DNA of 64,000 nt from Helicobacter magdeburgensis (lineage in GTDB: Bacteria; Campylobacterota; Campylobacteria; Campylobacterales; Helicobacteraceae): NCBI RefSeq assembly GCF_000765825.2, contig NZ_JRPE02000003.1, positions 1-64,000 of the forward strand, given 5' to 3'. Below the pieces are notes generated by a model. The model was not told the origin of the DNA. It worked only from the letters and a program-made list of their open reading frames with translations, and ran no database searches. The position numbers and the translations under genes were made by a program. The first letter of the stretch is position 1. Each line of letters opens with the position of its first letter. This document shows, in pieces, positions 1 to 7,702 of this stretch.

Positions 1-141
1 CATATTGCTAGAATCTTGGCATTCTAAGATTGTGCTGCTAGTTTGGGGGTTGTCAAGAAAATCGCGATTGAGCTTACTAGAGGTAAGTGATTGAGCGATT
101 TTCGCAGACTCCGCCGAAATAGCAGTGCAAGCTGAATGCCC
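1..141 (-). repeat. In-frame direct repeat, C-terminal copy (cut by the window edge)
   Basis: Second copy of the 141-bp coding repeat, beginning after the codons for NAPK in the C-terminal part of the dehydrogenase. Its end lies outside the window, so neither its full length nor the gene's true C-terminus can be seen. Confidence 0.95.
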
Positions 142-1566
142 CTTAGGCGCATTTAGTCCCCATTTATCTTCACATATAAGCTTTGCTCCAATCATCGCTG
201 GCACACCTGTCGTATAGCTCACACCTTGCGCATTAACTTCTTTATAACAAGCCTCGTGGTCGCAAATATTATAGATATAAATTGTGCGTTCTTTGCCGTC
301 CTTCACACCCTTCATATAGCAGCCAATGTGCGTTTGCCCCTTTGTGCGAGAAGCTAGACTTGCAGGATCTGGCAGAAGCGTCTTTAGCACTTCAATAGGC
401 ACGATTTTGCCGCCCTTATGTGCCACTTCATCAATGCGTAAAAAGCCGATGTTTTCTAAGCATTTCATATGTGTGAGATAGCTCTCGCCAAAAGTCATAA
501 AAAAGCGGATTTTTCGCAAACCTTTGATATTGCGGATAAGCGATTCTAGCTCTTCGTGGTAGAGTAAATAGCTATTTTTCACGCCAACTTCTGGGTAATC
601 CCACTCTTTCATCAAAGCTAGGGGTGCAATATCTCGCCATTGTCCGTTAAAGTAAGATTCTACTTTCAAACCCTGCGTATTAGAATCTAGCGTAAAATGC
701 TTTTCTTCTCGCTCAAACTTGCGATAAATGGTGTCTTGCTTTAAATCAGGGTTTAAGGCTAAGTCAGCTTGTGAAACAAGGCTGTTAGATTCTGTATTAG
801 AACCCGCTTTTTGAGATTCCATATTGCTAGAATCTTGGCATTCTAAGATTGTGCTGCTAGTTTGGGGGTTGTCAAGAAAATCGCGATTGAGCTTACTAGA
901 GGTAAGTGATTGAGCGATTTTCGCAGACTCCGCCGAAATAGCAGTGCAAGCTGAATGCCCATCTTTTACCCAATATCGTGCTTTAGAGCTAACCTCTCTC
1001 AAATTAATTTCAGGGTTAAAGTTTGTAGCAAACGCATAGCCGTGATCCCCTGCATTACAATCTAAAATATCAATGCTATAAATCTCATCAAAATAGTGCT
1101 TCTGCGCATAGGCACAAAATACATTTGTAACGCCCGGATCAAAGCCACTACCAAGCAAAGCAAAAATCCCTGCTTGTTTATAACGCGTATCATACGCCCA
1201 CTGCTCTTTATACTCAAAATGCGCTGAATCTGGATGCTCATAATTTGCCGTGTCTAAATAATGCGTTTTTGTGCGAAGACAGGCTTCCATAATGCTTAAA
1301 TCTTGGTAAGGCAGCGCGACATTTACCACGAGTTTTGGGCGGTATTTTTCAATCAAAGCCACCACAGATTCTACACTATCAGCATCGACAGAATCTATCT
1401 CAATCTCACCTAAGCCTTTTTCTCTAATAGAATCTGCTATCGCTTGGCATTTGCTAAGGGTGCGAGAAGCTAAGATAATGCGAGTAAAACTCTCCCTATT
1501 CATCGCCATTTTATGCGCTACCACACCGCCAACTCCACCTGCACCAATCTGTAAAACACAAGCCAT
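1..1566 (-). CDS. Carboxynorspermidine/saccharopine dehydrogenase family protein, 3' end beyond the window
   Basis: The reading frame opens at an ATG at 1566 behind the Shine-Dalgarno AAGGAGC and stays open to the left edge (522 codons). The N-terminus MACVLQIGAGGVGGVVAHK is a Rossmann nucleotide-binding loop. Later blocks such as LGSGFDPGVTNVF, DILDCNAGDHGYAFATNFNP and YLLYHEELESL match the Campylobacter/Helicobacter branch that makes carboxynorspermidine in polyamine synthesis. Two stretches do not belong to the family fold. About 100 codons (roughly 660-960) interrupt the region after YWVKDG, and a second block starts near 141 after NAPKG. The first 47 codons of both blocks are identical at the DNA level. 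Family assignment is secure; activity of this interrupted version is unknown. Confidence 0.85.
   Translation of the reverse strand, partial: MACVLQIGAGGVGGVVAHKMAMNRESFTRIILASRTLSKCQAIADSIREKGLGEIEIDSVDADSVESVVALIEKYRPKLVVNVALPYQDLSIMEACLRTKTHYLDTANYEHPDSAHFEYKEQWAYDTRYKQAGIFALLGSGFDPGVTNVFCAYAQKHYFDEIYSIDILDCNAGDHGYAFATNFNPEINLREVSSKARYWVKDGHSACTAISAESAKIAQSLTSSKLNRDFLDNPQTSSTILECQDSSNMESQKAGSNTESNSLVSQADLALNPDLKQDTIYRKFEREEKHFTLDSNTQGLKVESYFNGQWRDIAPLALMKEWDYPEVGVKNSYLLYHEELESLIRNIKGLRKIRFFMTFGESYLTHMKCLENIGFLRIDEVAHKGGKIVPIEVLKTLLPDPASLASRTKGQTHIGCYMKGVKDGKERTIYIYNICDHEACYKEVNAQGVSYTTGVPAMIGAKLICEDKWGLNAPKGHSACTAISAESAKIAQSLTSSKLNRDFLDNPQTSSTILECQDSSNM
820..960 (-). repeat. In-frame direct repeat, internal copy
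   Basis: These 141 bases are identical, base for base, to 1-141. Both copies lie in the same codon phase of the dehydrogenase gene and encode the same 47 residues, starting GHSACTAISAESAKIAQ. The match stops exactly at 960/961 on the upstream side. On the downstream side the other copy is cut by the window edge, so the repeat may be longer. Confidence 0.95.
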
Positions 1567-1765
1567 AATTGCTCCTTATGTAGATATTTTCTAATACGCC
1601 ATTTCATATACGATTTTATACGAGTGGCTGAATTATACACAATTTCATTCAATTATGACTACAAAACCCTTAGCATTAGGTTTTACACCCACTTATCGGT
1701 TTGTAAGATTTTTGTAATGTTTATGCTATGATTGCGTCTTTATTCCACATTTGAAAGGATTAGCA

Positions 1766-2743
1766 ATGCTCCTATCCCAAGCCATAAGCACAGCTTTCAA
1801 AGGCTATCTTACCTTGCAAAATACCATACAAAATGACTTTGAACTTAGCGGTATCGCCCCATTAGAATCTGCCACCCCCACGCAAATAAGCTACATAGAT
1901 CAGGATAAATATATCTCTTCTCTTGCGGATTCACAAGCTGGAGCGGTGCTTATCCGCAAAGAGTTAGAATCACAAGTGCCTAGCCACATTCAGCCCCTTA
2001 TCGTGGCAAATCCACATCTTGCCTTTGCTCTGCTTTCACATCTCTTTGCCTCAAGCGATTTTAGTCAGCAGACACAGGGCAGTATCCACCCAAGCGTGAA
2101 ACTCGCCCCCAATGTCAGCATAGGGGAAAACTCTAGCATAGGGCAAGATTCTAGCCTTATGCCCGGCGTGGTAGTAGGCGATAATGTCCGTATTGGTAAA
2201 AACTGCAAAATCTACCCAAATGTTGTAATTTATGGCAATACACATATCGGCGACAATGTCATTATCCACGCTGGAAGTATCATCGGCTGCGATGGCTTTG
2301 GCTACGCACATACCGATAAGGGAGAGCATATCAAAATCACACATAATGGCAGAGTGGTGATTGAAGATGATGTAGAGATTGGAGCGAATAATACCATTGA
2401 TAGGGCGGTGTTTGGAGAGACAATTATCAAAAAAGGAGCAAAGATTGATAATCTCGTGCAAATTGGGCATAACTGCGTCATTGGCGAACATAGCATTCTT
2501 GTTTCACAAGTGGGCTTGGCTGGTTCCACCACAACCGGACGCAATGTCATCTTTGGCGGACAGGCTGGAACAGGCGGACATATCCATATCGGCGATTTTG
2601 TGCAAGTAGCCGGAAGAGGAGCGGTAGGTAAAAATCTCCCTGCCAATACAAAATGGGGCGGACACCCACTTATGGAGCTTGATGAGTGGATGAAATTTTA
2701 TGTCTCTTTACGCAGAATGTTAAAAAAATCCACGCCACGCTAA
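1766..2743 (+). CDS. lpxD: UDP-3-O-acylglucosamine N-acyltransferase LpxD
   Basis: Third step of lipid A synthesis: N-acylation of UDP-3-O-acyl-glucosamine from acyl-ACP in the cytoplasm. The 325-residue protein has an N-terminal UDP-binding domain (about 1-95), then a left-handed beta-helix of hexapeptide repeats (about 105-260). GCDGFGYA lies near residue 175, and QIGHN near 232-236 contains the catalytic His of the family. I chose the ATG at 1766 because AAAGGATT sits just upstream; an in-frame TTG at 1751 would add five residues. A TATGAT box at about 1728-1733 could be the -10 element. The gene stands alone and is divergent from the dehydrogenase gene. Confidence 0.95.
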   Translation: MLLSQAISTAFKGYLTLQNTIQNDFELSGIAPLESATPTQISYIDQDKYISSLADSQAGAVLIRKELESQVPSHIQPLIVANPHLAFALLSHLFASSDFSQQTQGSIHPSVKLAPNVSIGENSSIGQDSSLMPGVVVGDNVRIGKNCKIYPNVVIYGNTHIGDNVIIHAGSIIGCDGFGYAHTDKGEHIKITHNGRVVIEDDVEIGANNTIDRAVFGETIIKKGAKIDNLVQIGHNCVIGEHSILVSQVGLAGSTTTGRNVIFGGQAGTGGHIHIGDFVQVAGRGAVGKNLPANTKWGGHPLMELDEWMKFYVSLRRMLKKSTPR

Positions 2744-2832
2744 ATTTTTTAGAATCTTTTGAAAAAAGTTAAAGAAATAGCAAGATTTCTAGTATAGAAT
2801 AAATCCAAATTCACAACTTACAAAGGAGCGTT

Positions 2833-4155
2833 ATGCAAAAATGGAATGCTTTTGATACCCGCTGGATGCTCTCTCTCTTTGGCACGGCAGTGGGAGCTGG
2901 GATCTTATATCTGCCTATCAAGGCTGGAGGCGGGGGCTTTTGGCCTGTTGTAGTGATGTGTTTTGTCATCTTTCCTATGGTGTATTTAAGCCACAGGGCG
3001 TTAAGCCGCTTTGTCTGCCAAGCAAATGGTAATGACAGAGACATCACCCACGCCGCAGAAGAGTATTTTGGACGCAATGTGAGTGTGTTTATCTCTATTT
3101 TGTATTTCTTTGCGATTTTCCCTATTTGCTTGGCGTATTGTGTAGGGATCACCAACACATTTGAAAGCTTTATTTACAATCAGCTTTTGCCCCTGCTAGA
3201 TTCTAATGGCTCTCTAGCTATGTTTATCAGCTCTATTTACACAACCGAACTCAATGACAAAGGCACACAAGTAGCACATTTGTTGCCATTATGGCGGGCG
3301 ATTTTGGTATTTTTAGGTGTAAGTGCATTTATGTTGATTATGCTTTTTAGCGAAGAGTTTATTACCAAAGTGTGCGAATGGCTTGTGTATCCGCTATGTG
3401 CGATACTTTTTCTCTTTTCACTCTATCTTATCCCGCATTGGAATCTAGGCAGTTTAAGTGAAGTGCCAAATGTTAAAGAGTTTCTTACAATCGTGTGGCT
3501 TACCTTGCCTGTGCTTGTCTTTAGCTTCAATCACTCTCCGGCGATTTCTACATTTTCTTTGAGTGTGAAGCGTGAATATGGGGAGCATTCTGTGGCAAAA
3601 GCAAATCAGATTCTATTCCGCACGGCTACTATGTTGCTAATTTTTGTGATGTTTTTTGTCTTTTCTTGTGTGCTGTGTCTAAGCCCAGCGGAGCTTGCAG
3701 AAGCAAGGGCGCAAAATATCCCTGTGCTATCCTACTTTGCTAATAAGCTTGATAATCCTATCATCTCTTATGGCGGTCCTTTGATAGCGTTTTTGGCGAT
3801 TTCTAGCTCATTTTTTGGGCATTATTTTGGAGCGCGTGAAGGGGCATATGGAATCGTGCGTAAGTGCTGTAAAATCGCCGGGAATGAAACTCCAAACCTT
3901 AAAGCCATAGCCATGATAAGCACAAGTGTGATGTATGTGGTAATGCTGCTTGTAGCCTATATCAATCCTAGTGTGCTTGGCTTTATTGAAGACTTAGGCG
4001 GTCCAATCATCGCAGCGATTTTATTCCTTATGCCAATTATTGCTATTTATAGCGTGTCAAAAATGAAGCAGTTCAAAAACCCAGCCCTAGATACCTTTGT
4101 GTTTATCACAGGGCTTTTGACAATCTTCACCGTGGCTTATAAGCTTGTCGCTTAA
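2833..4155 (+). CDS. sdaC: HAAAP-family serine/aromatic amino-acid transporter (SdaC-like)
   Basis: Hydrophobic 440-residue protein with about 11 membrane segments. It opens with WMLSLFGTAVGAGILYLPIKAG, the typical first helix of the hydroxy/aromatic amino-acid permease family (TC 2.A.42), and keeps GAREGAYG and GGPIIA loops. H. pylori pairs its sdaC with the serine deaminase gene sdaA; no sdaA lies beside this one, so substrate assignment to serine rests on similarity only. AAAGGAGCG precedes the ATG. The gene is followed by a perfect 12-bp inverted repeat that may act as a terminator. Confidence 0.85.
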   Translation: MQKWNAFDTRWMLSLFGTAVGAGILYLPIKAGGGGFWPVVVMCFVIFPMVYLSHRALSRFVCQANGNDRDITHAAEEYFGRNVSVFISILYFFAIFPICLAYCVGITNTFESFIYNQLLPLLDSNGSLAMFISSIYTTELNDKGTQVAHLLPLWRAILVFLGVSAFMLIMLFSEEFITKVCEWLVYPLCAILFLFSLYLIPHWNLGSLSEVPNVKEFLTIVWLTLPVLVFSFNHSPAISTFSLSVKREYGEHSVAKANQILFRTATMLLIFVMFFVFSCVLCLSPAELAEARAQNIPVLSYFANKLDNPIISYGGPLIAFLAISSSFFGHYFGAREGAYGIVRKCCKIAGNETPNLKAIAMISTSVMYVVMLLVAYINPSVLGFIEDLGGPIIAAILFLMPIIAIYSVSKMKQFKNPALDTFVFITGLLTIFTVAYKLVA

Positions 4156-4163
4156 AACTTCTT

Positions 4164-4192
4164 CTCTAGATTCTATCCCTTAGAATCTAGAG
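4164..4192 (+). repeat. Perfect inverted repeat built from two AGATTCT motifs, possible terminator
   Basis: Arms CTCTAGATTCTA and TAGAATCTAGAG (12 bp each, 4164-4175 and 4181-4192) are perfect complements with a 5-nt loop, 9 bases after the transporter stop codon. There is no clear T-tract, so terminator function is uncertain. The arms consist of a head-to-head pair of the heptamer that is over-represented across the window. Confidence 0.6.
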
Positions 4193-4348
4193 CAAATCAT
4201 CTTGCAGTTTTCTATCCTTATCAAGTGCAATAAATCAGTTTAAAAGCGTTGTGAGAAATTGAGGCAGATAAAATTTGCGACAAGGTAACTTCGCGTAGCA
4301 AAGCAACCCTGCATTTATAAAAGTGTCAAAAAAATAAGAATCTTAATC

Positions 4349-4453
4349 TTATTTTTCTTGCTTTTCAGTGTGAGTGATGTTTAGCATAATAAATTTGTAG
4401 CACACATAAATCACCACAGGCCACAAGATAAGCATAAAAATTGAAGTTCCCAT
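4349..4453 (-). CDS. Small CydX-like membrane protein of the bd oxidase operon
   Basis: A 34-codon frame starts 30 bases after the cydB stop with a good ribosome site (AAGGAGAAAC). The protein begins MGTSIFMLILWPVVIYVCYK, one hydrophobic membrane span, followed by a short charged tail ending EKQEK. Bd oxidases of proteobacteria carry a single-span third subunit of similar size (CydX), usually encoded just after cydB, and place and size fit that role. No diagnostic CydX motif is evident, so this is a positional call. Confidence 0.65.
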   Translation of the reverse strand: MGTSIFMLILWPVVIYVCYKFIMLNITHTEKQEK

Positions 4454-4483
4454 TGTGTTTCTCCTTACAATATTCCTAAGATT

Positions 4484-5611
4484 CTAATAGGCGTGAGTGT
4501 CATTACTCATCTCTTCTTTTGTGATTTTTACCCTATCCATTGCACGCCACACATACGCAATATAAGCCAATACAAAGGGCACAAGCAGGGAGACATAGCC
4601 CATTACTGAAAGCGTATAATAACTTGAAGAGGCATTTTGTATGGTGAGAGAGCTTTGTAAATCAGCAATGGAAGGATAAAATGCACTATTGCCTAAGCCG
4701 ACATTTAAAAACACCATCATCACTACAAGCACACTCCCCACACCAAGCGGAAAAATACCCTTTGTGCTACGCTTAAAGACATTAAGAAAAATTCCAAATA
4801 GCACCGCTAATACGCCAAGTAATAGCCCCACAATCAAATAAGGCTGGGATAAAAAATTATGTAAATACACATAAGATTCTAAGCTGACACTACCATCTTC
4901 ACCCACATAGAATCCACTTTTAAGGCATATCCACGCCAAAAAGCCCAAAACACAAGGCAAAAACGCTAAAGTCGCTACAAACATAGCCTTTCTTGCGCGT
5001 TTAGCAATAATCTCATCATTGATATTATTGAGAAAATAACTCGCTCCTAGAATCTGGCTTAAAAACACCAAACTTAAGCCTAAGAGATAATTTGCCGGCT
5101 CAAGCAATGCCTCAAGCCCCCTACTTGCCTTGCTCCATTCTACAAAATTCCGTGAATCTAGCACAAAATGTGAGCCGCTAAAAAATGTGCTTACCGCCAC
5201 ACCGATTAAAAACACGCCAAACACACCATTAATCCACAAAAAGACTTCATACACCTTTGAGCCAAGCAGATTGCCTTCTTTTTTGCGATATTCATAGCTT
5301 ACCGCTTGAATAATAAAGCAAAATAAAATCATTAGCCACACCCAATACGCCCCGCCAAAACTCACGCTATAAAATAATGGAAATGCCGCAAAACACGCTC
5401 CACCAAATAGCACCAATGTGGTAAATCCTAGCTCCCACTTTCGCCCCAAAGAATTGATAAGCATAGTCTTTTCTAACTCATCTTTTGCGATGATATGTAA
5501 TAAACTCTGCCCACCTTGCACAAAAAACATAAACACCAAAAGTCCGCCAAGCAGACTTACAATAATCCACCAATAAATTTGTAGCCCACTCAATTCAAGT
5601 CCAAAAAACAT
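4484..5611 (-). CDS. cydB: Cytochrome bd quinol oxidase subunit II
   Basis: Hydrophobic 375-residue subunit of the bd terminal oxidase, which oxidises quinol and reduces oxygen at the inner membrane. The opening GLELSGLQIYWWIIVSLLGG and segments such as FFVQGGQSLL and RKWELGFTTLVLFGGACFAAFP are typical of CydB. The ATG at 5611 overlaps the cydA stop (TGATG), which points to translational coupling. An in-frame GTG immediately before it is a less likely start. It is followed by the small membrane gene at 4349-4453. Confidence 0.93.
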   Translation of the reverse strand: MFFGLELSGLQIYWWIIVSLLGGLLVFMFFVQGGQSLLHIIAKDELEKTMLINSLGRKWELGFTTLVLFGGACFAAFPLFYSVSFGGAYWVWLMILFCFIIQAVSYEYRKKEGNLLGSKVYEVFLWINGVFGVFLIGVAVSTFFSGSHFVLDSRNFVEWSKASRGLEALLEPANYLLGLSLVFLSQILGASYFLNNINDEIIAKRARKAMFVATLAFLPCVLGFLAWICLKSGFYVGEDGSVSLESYVYLHNFLSQPYLIVGLLLGVLAVLFGIFLNVFKRSTKGIFPLGVGSVLVVMMVFLNVGLGNSAFYPSIADLQSSLTIQNASSSYYTLSVMGYVSLLVPFVLAYIAYVWRAMDRVKITKEEMSNDTHAY

Positions 5612-7179
5612 CACTTGCCCCCTTTATGCGTAGAATCTACGCTATGCTCTTCCACAAAGCCTTTTTTAATGCTTTTAATCATAATGCCAATCTCCGCACA
5701 AAGCAAAGTCGTAAAAAGAAAAGCAAAGATAAAAAATGAGACTTGAATATGCACACTTGAAAGGTGTGTAGCGGCAATACCCACAGGGAGCAAGTCTTGT
5801 ATCGCCCAAGGCTGTCGCCCAACTTCTGCGACAATCCACCCCGCTTCTGCGGCGATATAGCCAAAAGGTATAGCAACAACACAAAGCCACAGAATCTTGC
5901 GGAACTGCACGACATTATTTGCCATTGCCAAGTAAAGCACAATAATAAATAGCACAAAAAATGCACTTCCCAAAGCCACCATTATGTGAAAACTATAAAA
6001 TGTCAAAGCAATCGGCGGAATAGCATCTTCGGGCTTTTCTAAATACCCATAGCCAAAGTTTGGCATATTAGATTCTAAAATCCCACGATTAAAATTCATC
6101 GCTTCGGTATCATTTTGTGCTTTTGCTTCCTTGTAGTCTTTGAGAGCAGATAAGGCTAGTTTGCCACTTTGGATTCTAGAATCTATGCCGGTTATGCCTT
6201 GCTTTTCATTGCCGTGTAATAAGTCTTCAATACCCGGTACAAAGCTATTTGGACTGCGATTGCCAAGGATTGAAAGTGCATAAGGAATGGTAATATCAAA
6301 TAGGAATACTTCCTTGTCATCGCCGGGCTTTTTATCGGGGTTTAAGATTCCAAATGCGGTGATTCCCGCTCTATGTTCCCCTTGATAAATGCCCTCCATT
6401 GCAGCAAGTTTCATCGGCTGATGTTGTGTTACACGATAAGCGCTCTCATCACCACTAAAGAATAAAAACATTGAAGTGATAAGCCCAAAACTCGCCCCCA
6501 CAATCAAGCTCTTTTTCGCCTCACTTATAAATCTCCCTCTTAAAAGATACAAGGCAGAAATCCCCATTACAAAAAGAGCAGAGATAACATAGCCACTTGC
6601 CACTGTGTGTAAAAACTTTGAAACAGCCACGGGTGAAAGTGCTACTTCAGCAAAGCTACTCATTTCATTTCGTGCGGTATCGGGGTTAAAAATCGTGCCA
6701 ATGGGATATTGCATCCAGCCATTTGCCACTAGAATCCAAAAGGCTGAAAGATTGCTGCCAATGGCGACAAACCAAGTGGAGAGTAAATGGAATTTTTTAG
6801 AGACTTTATCCCAGCCAAAAAACATTACAGCAAAGAAAGTCGCTTCCAAGAAAAATGCCATAATGCCTTCAACCGCTAAAGGTGCGCCAAAAATATCGCC
6901 CACAAACCAGCTGTAATTCGCCCAATTCGTGCCAAACTCAAACTCCATAATAATACCCGTAGCCACACCAATGGCAAAATTTATCGCAAAGAGTGTGAGC
7001 CAAAAGCGTGTGATTTTACGCCATTGTGGATTGCCTGTTTTGACATAGATAGTCTCCATTATCGCCACGATAAAAGAAAGTCCCAAAGTCAAAGGCACAA
7101 ACAAAAAGTGATACAACGCCGTCAAGGCAAACTGCGCTCTCGCCCAATCCACACTTGCAAGTTCATTTACCATATCCAT
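5611..7179 (-). CDS. cydA: Cytochrome bd quinol oxidase subunit I
   Basis: The 522-residue haem-bearing subunit. ALYHFLFVPLTLG near residue 24 carries the conserved haem b595 His. EFEFGTNWANYSWFVGDIFGAP with the following EG and FFLEATFF holds the conserved acidic residues, and GWIVAEVGRQPW lies near the C-terminus. The Q-loop region is present in the middle. The start has a strong ribosome site (AAGGAGTTGCT ATG) and lies 9 bases after the DUF4492 gene, so the genes form one operon DUF4492-cydA-cydB-small protein. It supports microaerobic respiration with high oxygen affinity. Confidence 0.95.
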   Translation of the reverse strand: MDMVNELASVDWARAQFALTALYHFLFVPLTLGLSFIVAIMETIYVKTGNPQWRKITRFWLTLFAINFAIGVATGIIMEFEFGTNWANYSWFVGDIFGAPLAVEGIMAFFLEATFFAVMFFGWDKVSKKFHLLSTWFVAIGSNLSAFWILVANGWMQYPIGTIFNPDTARNEMSSFAEVALSPVAVSKFLHTVASGYVISALFVMGISALYLLRGRFISEAKKSLIVGASFGLITSMFLFFSGDESAYRVTQHQPMKLAAMEGIYQGEHRAGITAFGILNPDKKPGDDKEVFLFDITIPYALSILGNRSPNSFVPGIEDLLHGNEKQGITGIDSRIQSGKLALSALKDYKEAKAQNDTEAMNFNRGILESNMPNFGYGYLEKPEDAIPPIALTFYSFHIMVALGSAFFVLFIIVLYLAMANNVVQFRKILWLCVVAIPFGYIAAEAGWIVAEVGRQPWAIQDLLPVGIAATHLSSVHIQVSFFIFAFLFTTLLCAEIGIMIKSIKKGFVEEHSVDSTHKGGK

Positions 7180-7188
7180 AGCAACTCC

Positions 7189-7455
7189 TTAAGGTTTTGT
7201 GGGGGATTGTGTGAAGTTATGTAAGGGTGCAAGATTCTGTATAGGTCTCTGTGATTGCGTGAGATTATCCAAAACAAAGGCACTTCTTTCTTCAAAATCG
7301 CCCATTTGTGAAAGATTCTTATCATATACAAAAACCTTTAGCACAGCAAAAATCACAAGGAGTTTAATAAAAATGACTTTCCATAGAATCTTGCCAACTT
7401 TTAGATTCTTAAATCCATCGACATAGAGCAGTAAAGCCTTTTTGAAAAACCCCAC
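7189..7455 (-). CDS. DUF4492 family small membrane protein, first gene of the cyd operon
   Basis: An 88-residue protein with an amphipathic N-terminus (FFKKALLLYVDGFKNLKVG) and one membrane helix (VIFIKLLVIFAVLKVFVY). This pattern matches DUF4492, found beside cydAB in Campylobacterota and Bacteroidetes. The start is GTG at 7455, five bases after GGAGG; no ATG fits. The polar tail after residue 50 is longer than the family core. Its job is unknown; the conserved linkage suggests assembly or stability of bd oxidase. Confidence 0.8.
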   Translation of the reverse strand: MGFFKKALLLYVDGFKNLKVGKILWKVIFIKLLVIFAVLKVFVYDKNLSQMGDFEERSAFVLDNLTQSQRPIQNLAPLHNFTQSPTKP

Positions 7456-7702
7456 ACAAACCTCCAGATTTCACACTTCATTTTTTTATGCCTTTGTAGC
7501 CCCATAGCACAATAAGCCCATAGCCACAAAATGCAAGAGTGATTGTATCAAATTTTATACAGCTTTGAAAATGGTAAAATGTGCGTTTTTTGCAAAAAAC
7601 TCCCTGCATTTTCTAAGATAATTATGCTTTTATTTTACTTTTTACATTTTGGGGTAAAATTCCCAAATCAAATTTCTATTCATTCTCTATGGAGTTTTTC
7701 AA

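Noticed and set aside
2051-2491. Long frames antisense to lpxD (also 2302-2646)
   Set aside because: They mirror the hexapeptide-repeat codon pattern of lpxD, lack ribosome sites and show no protein signature.
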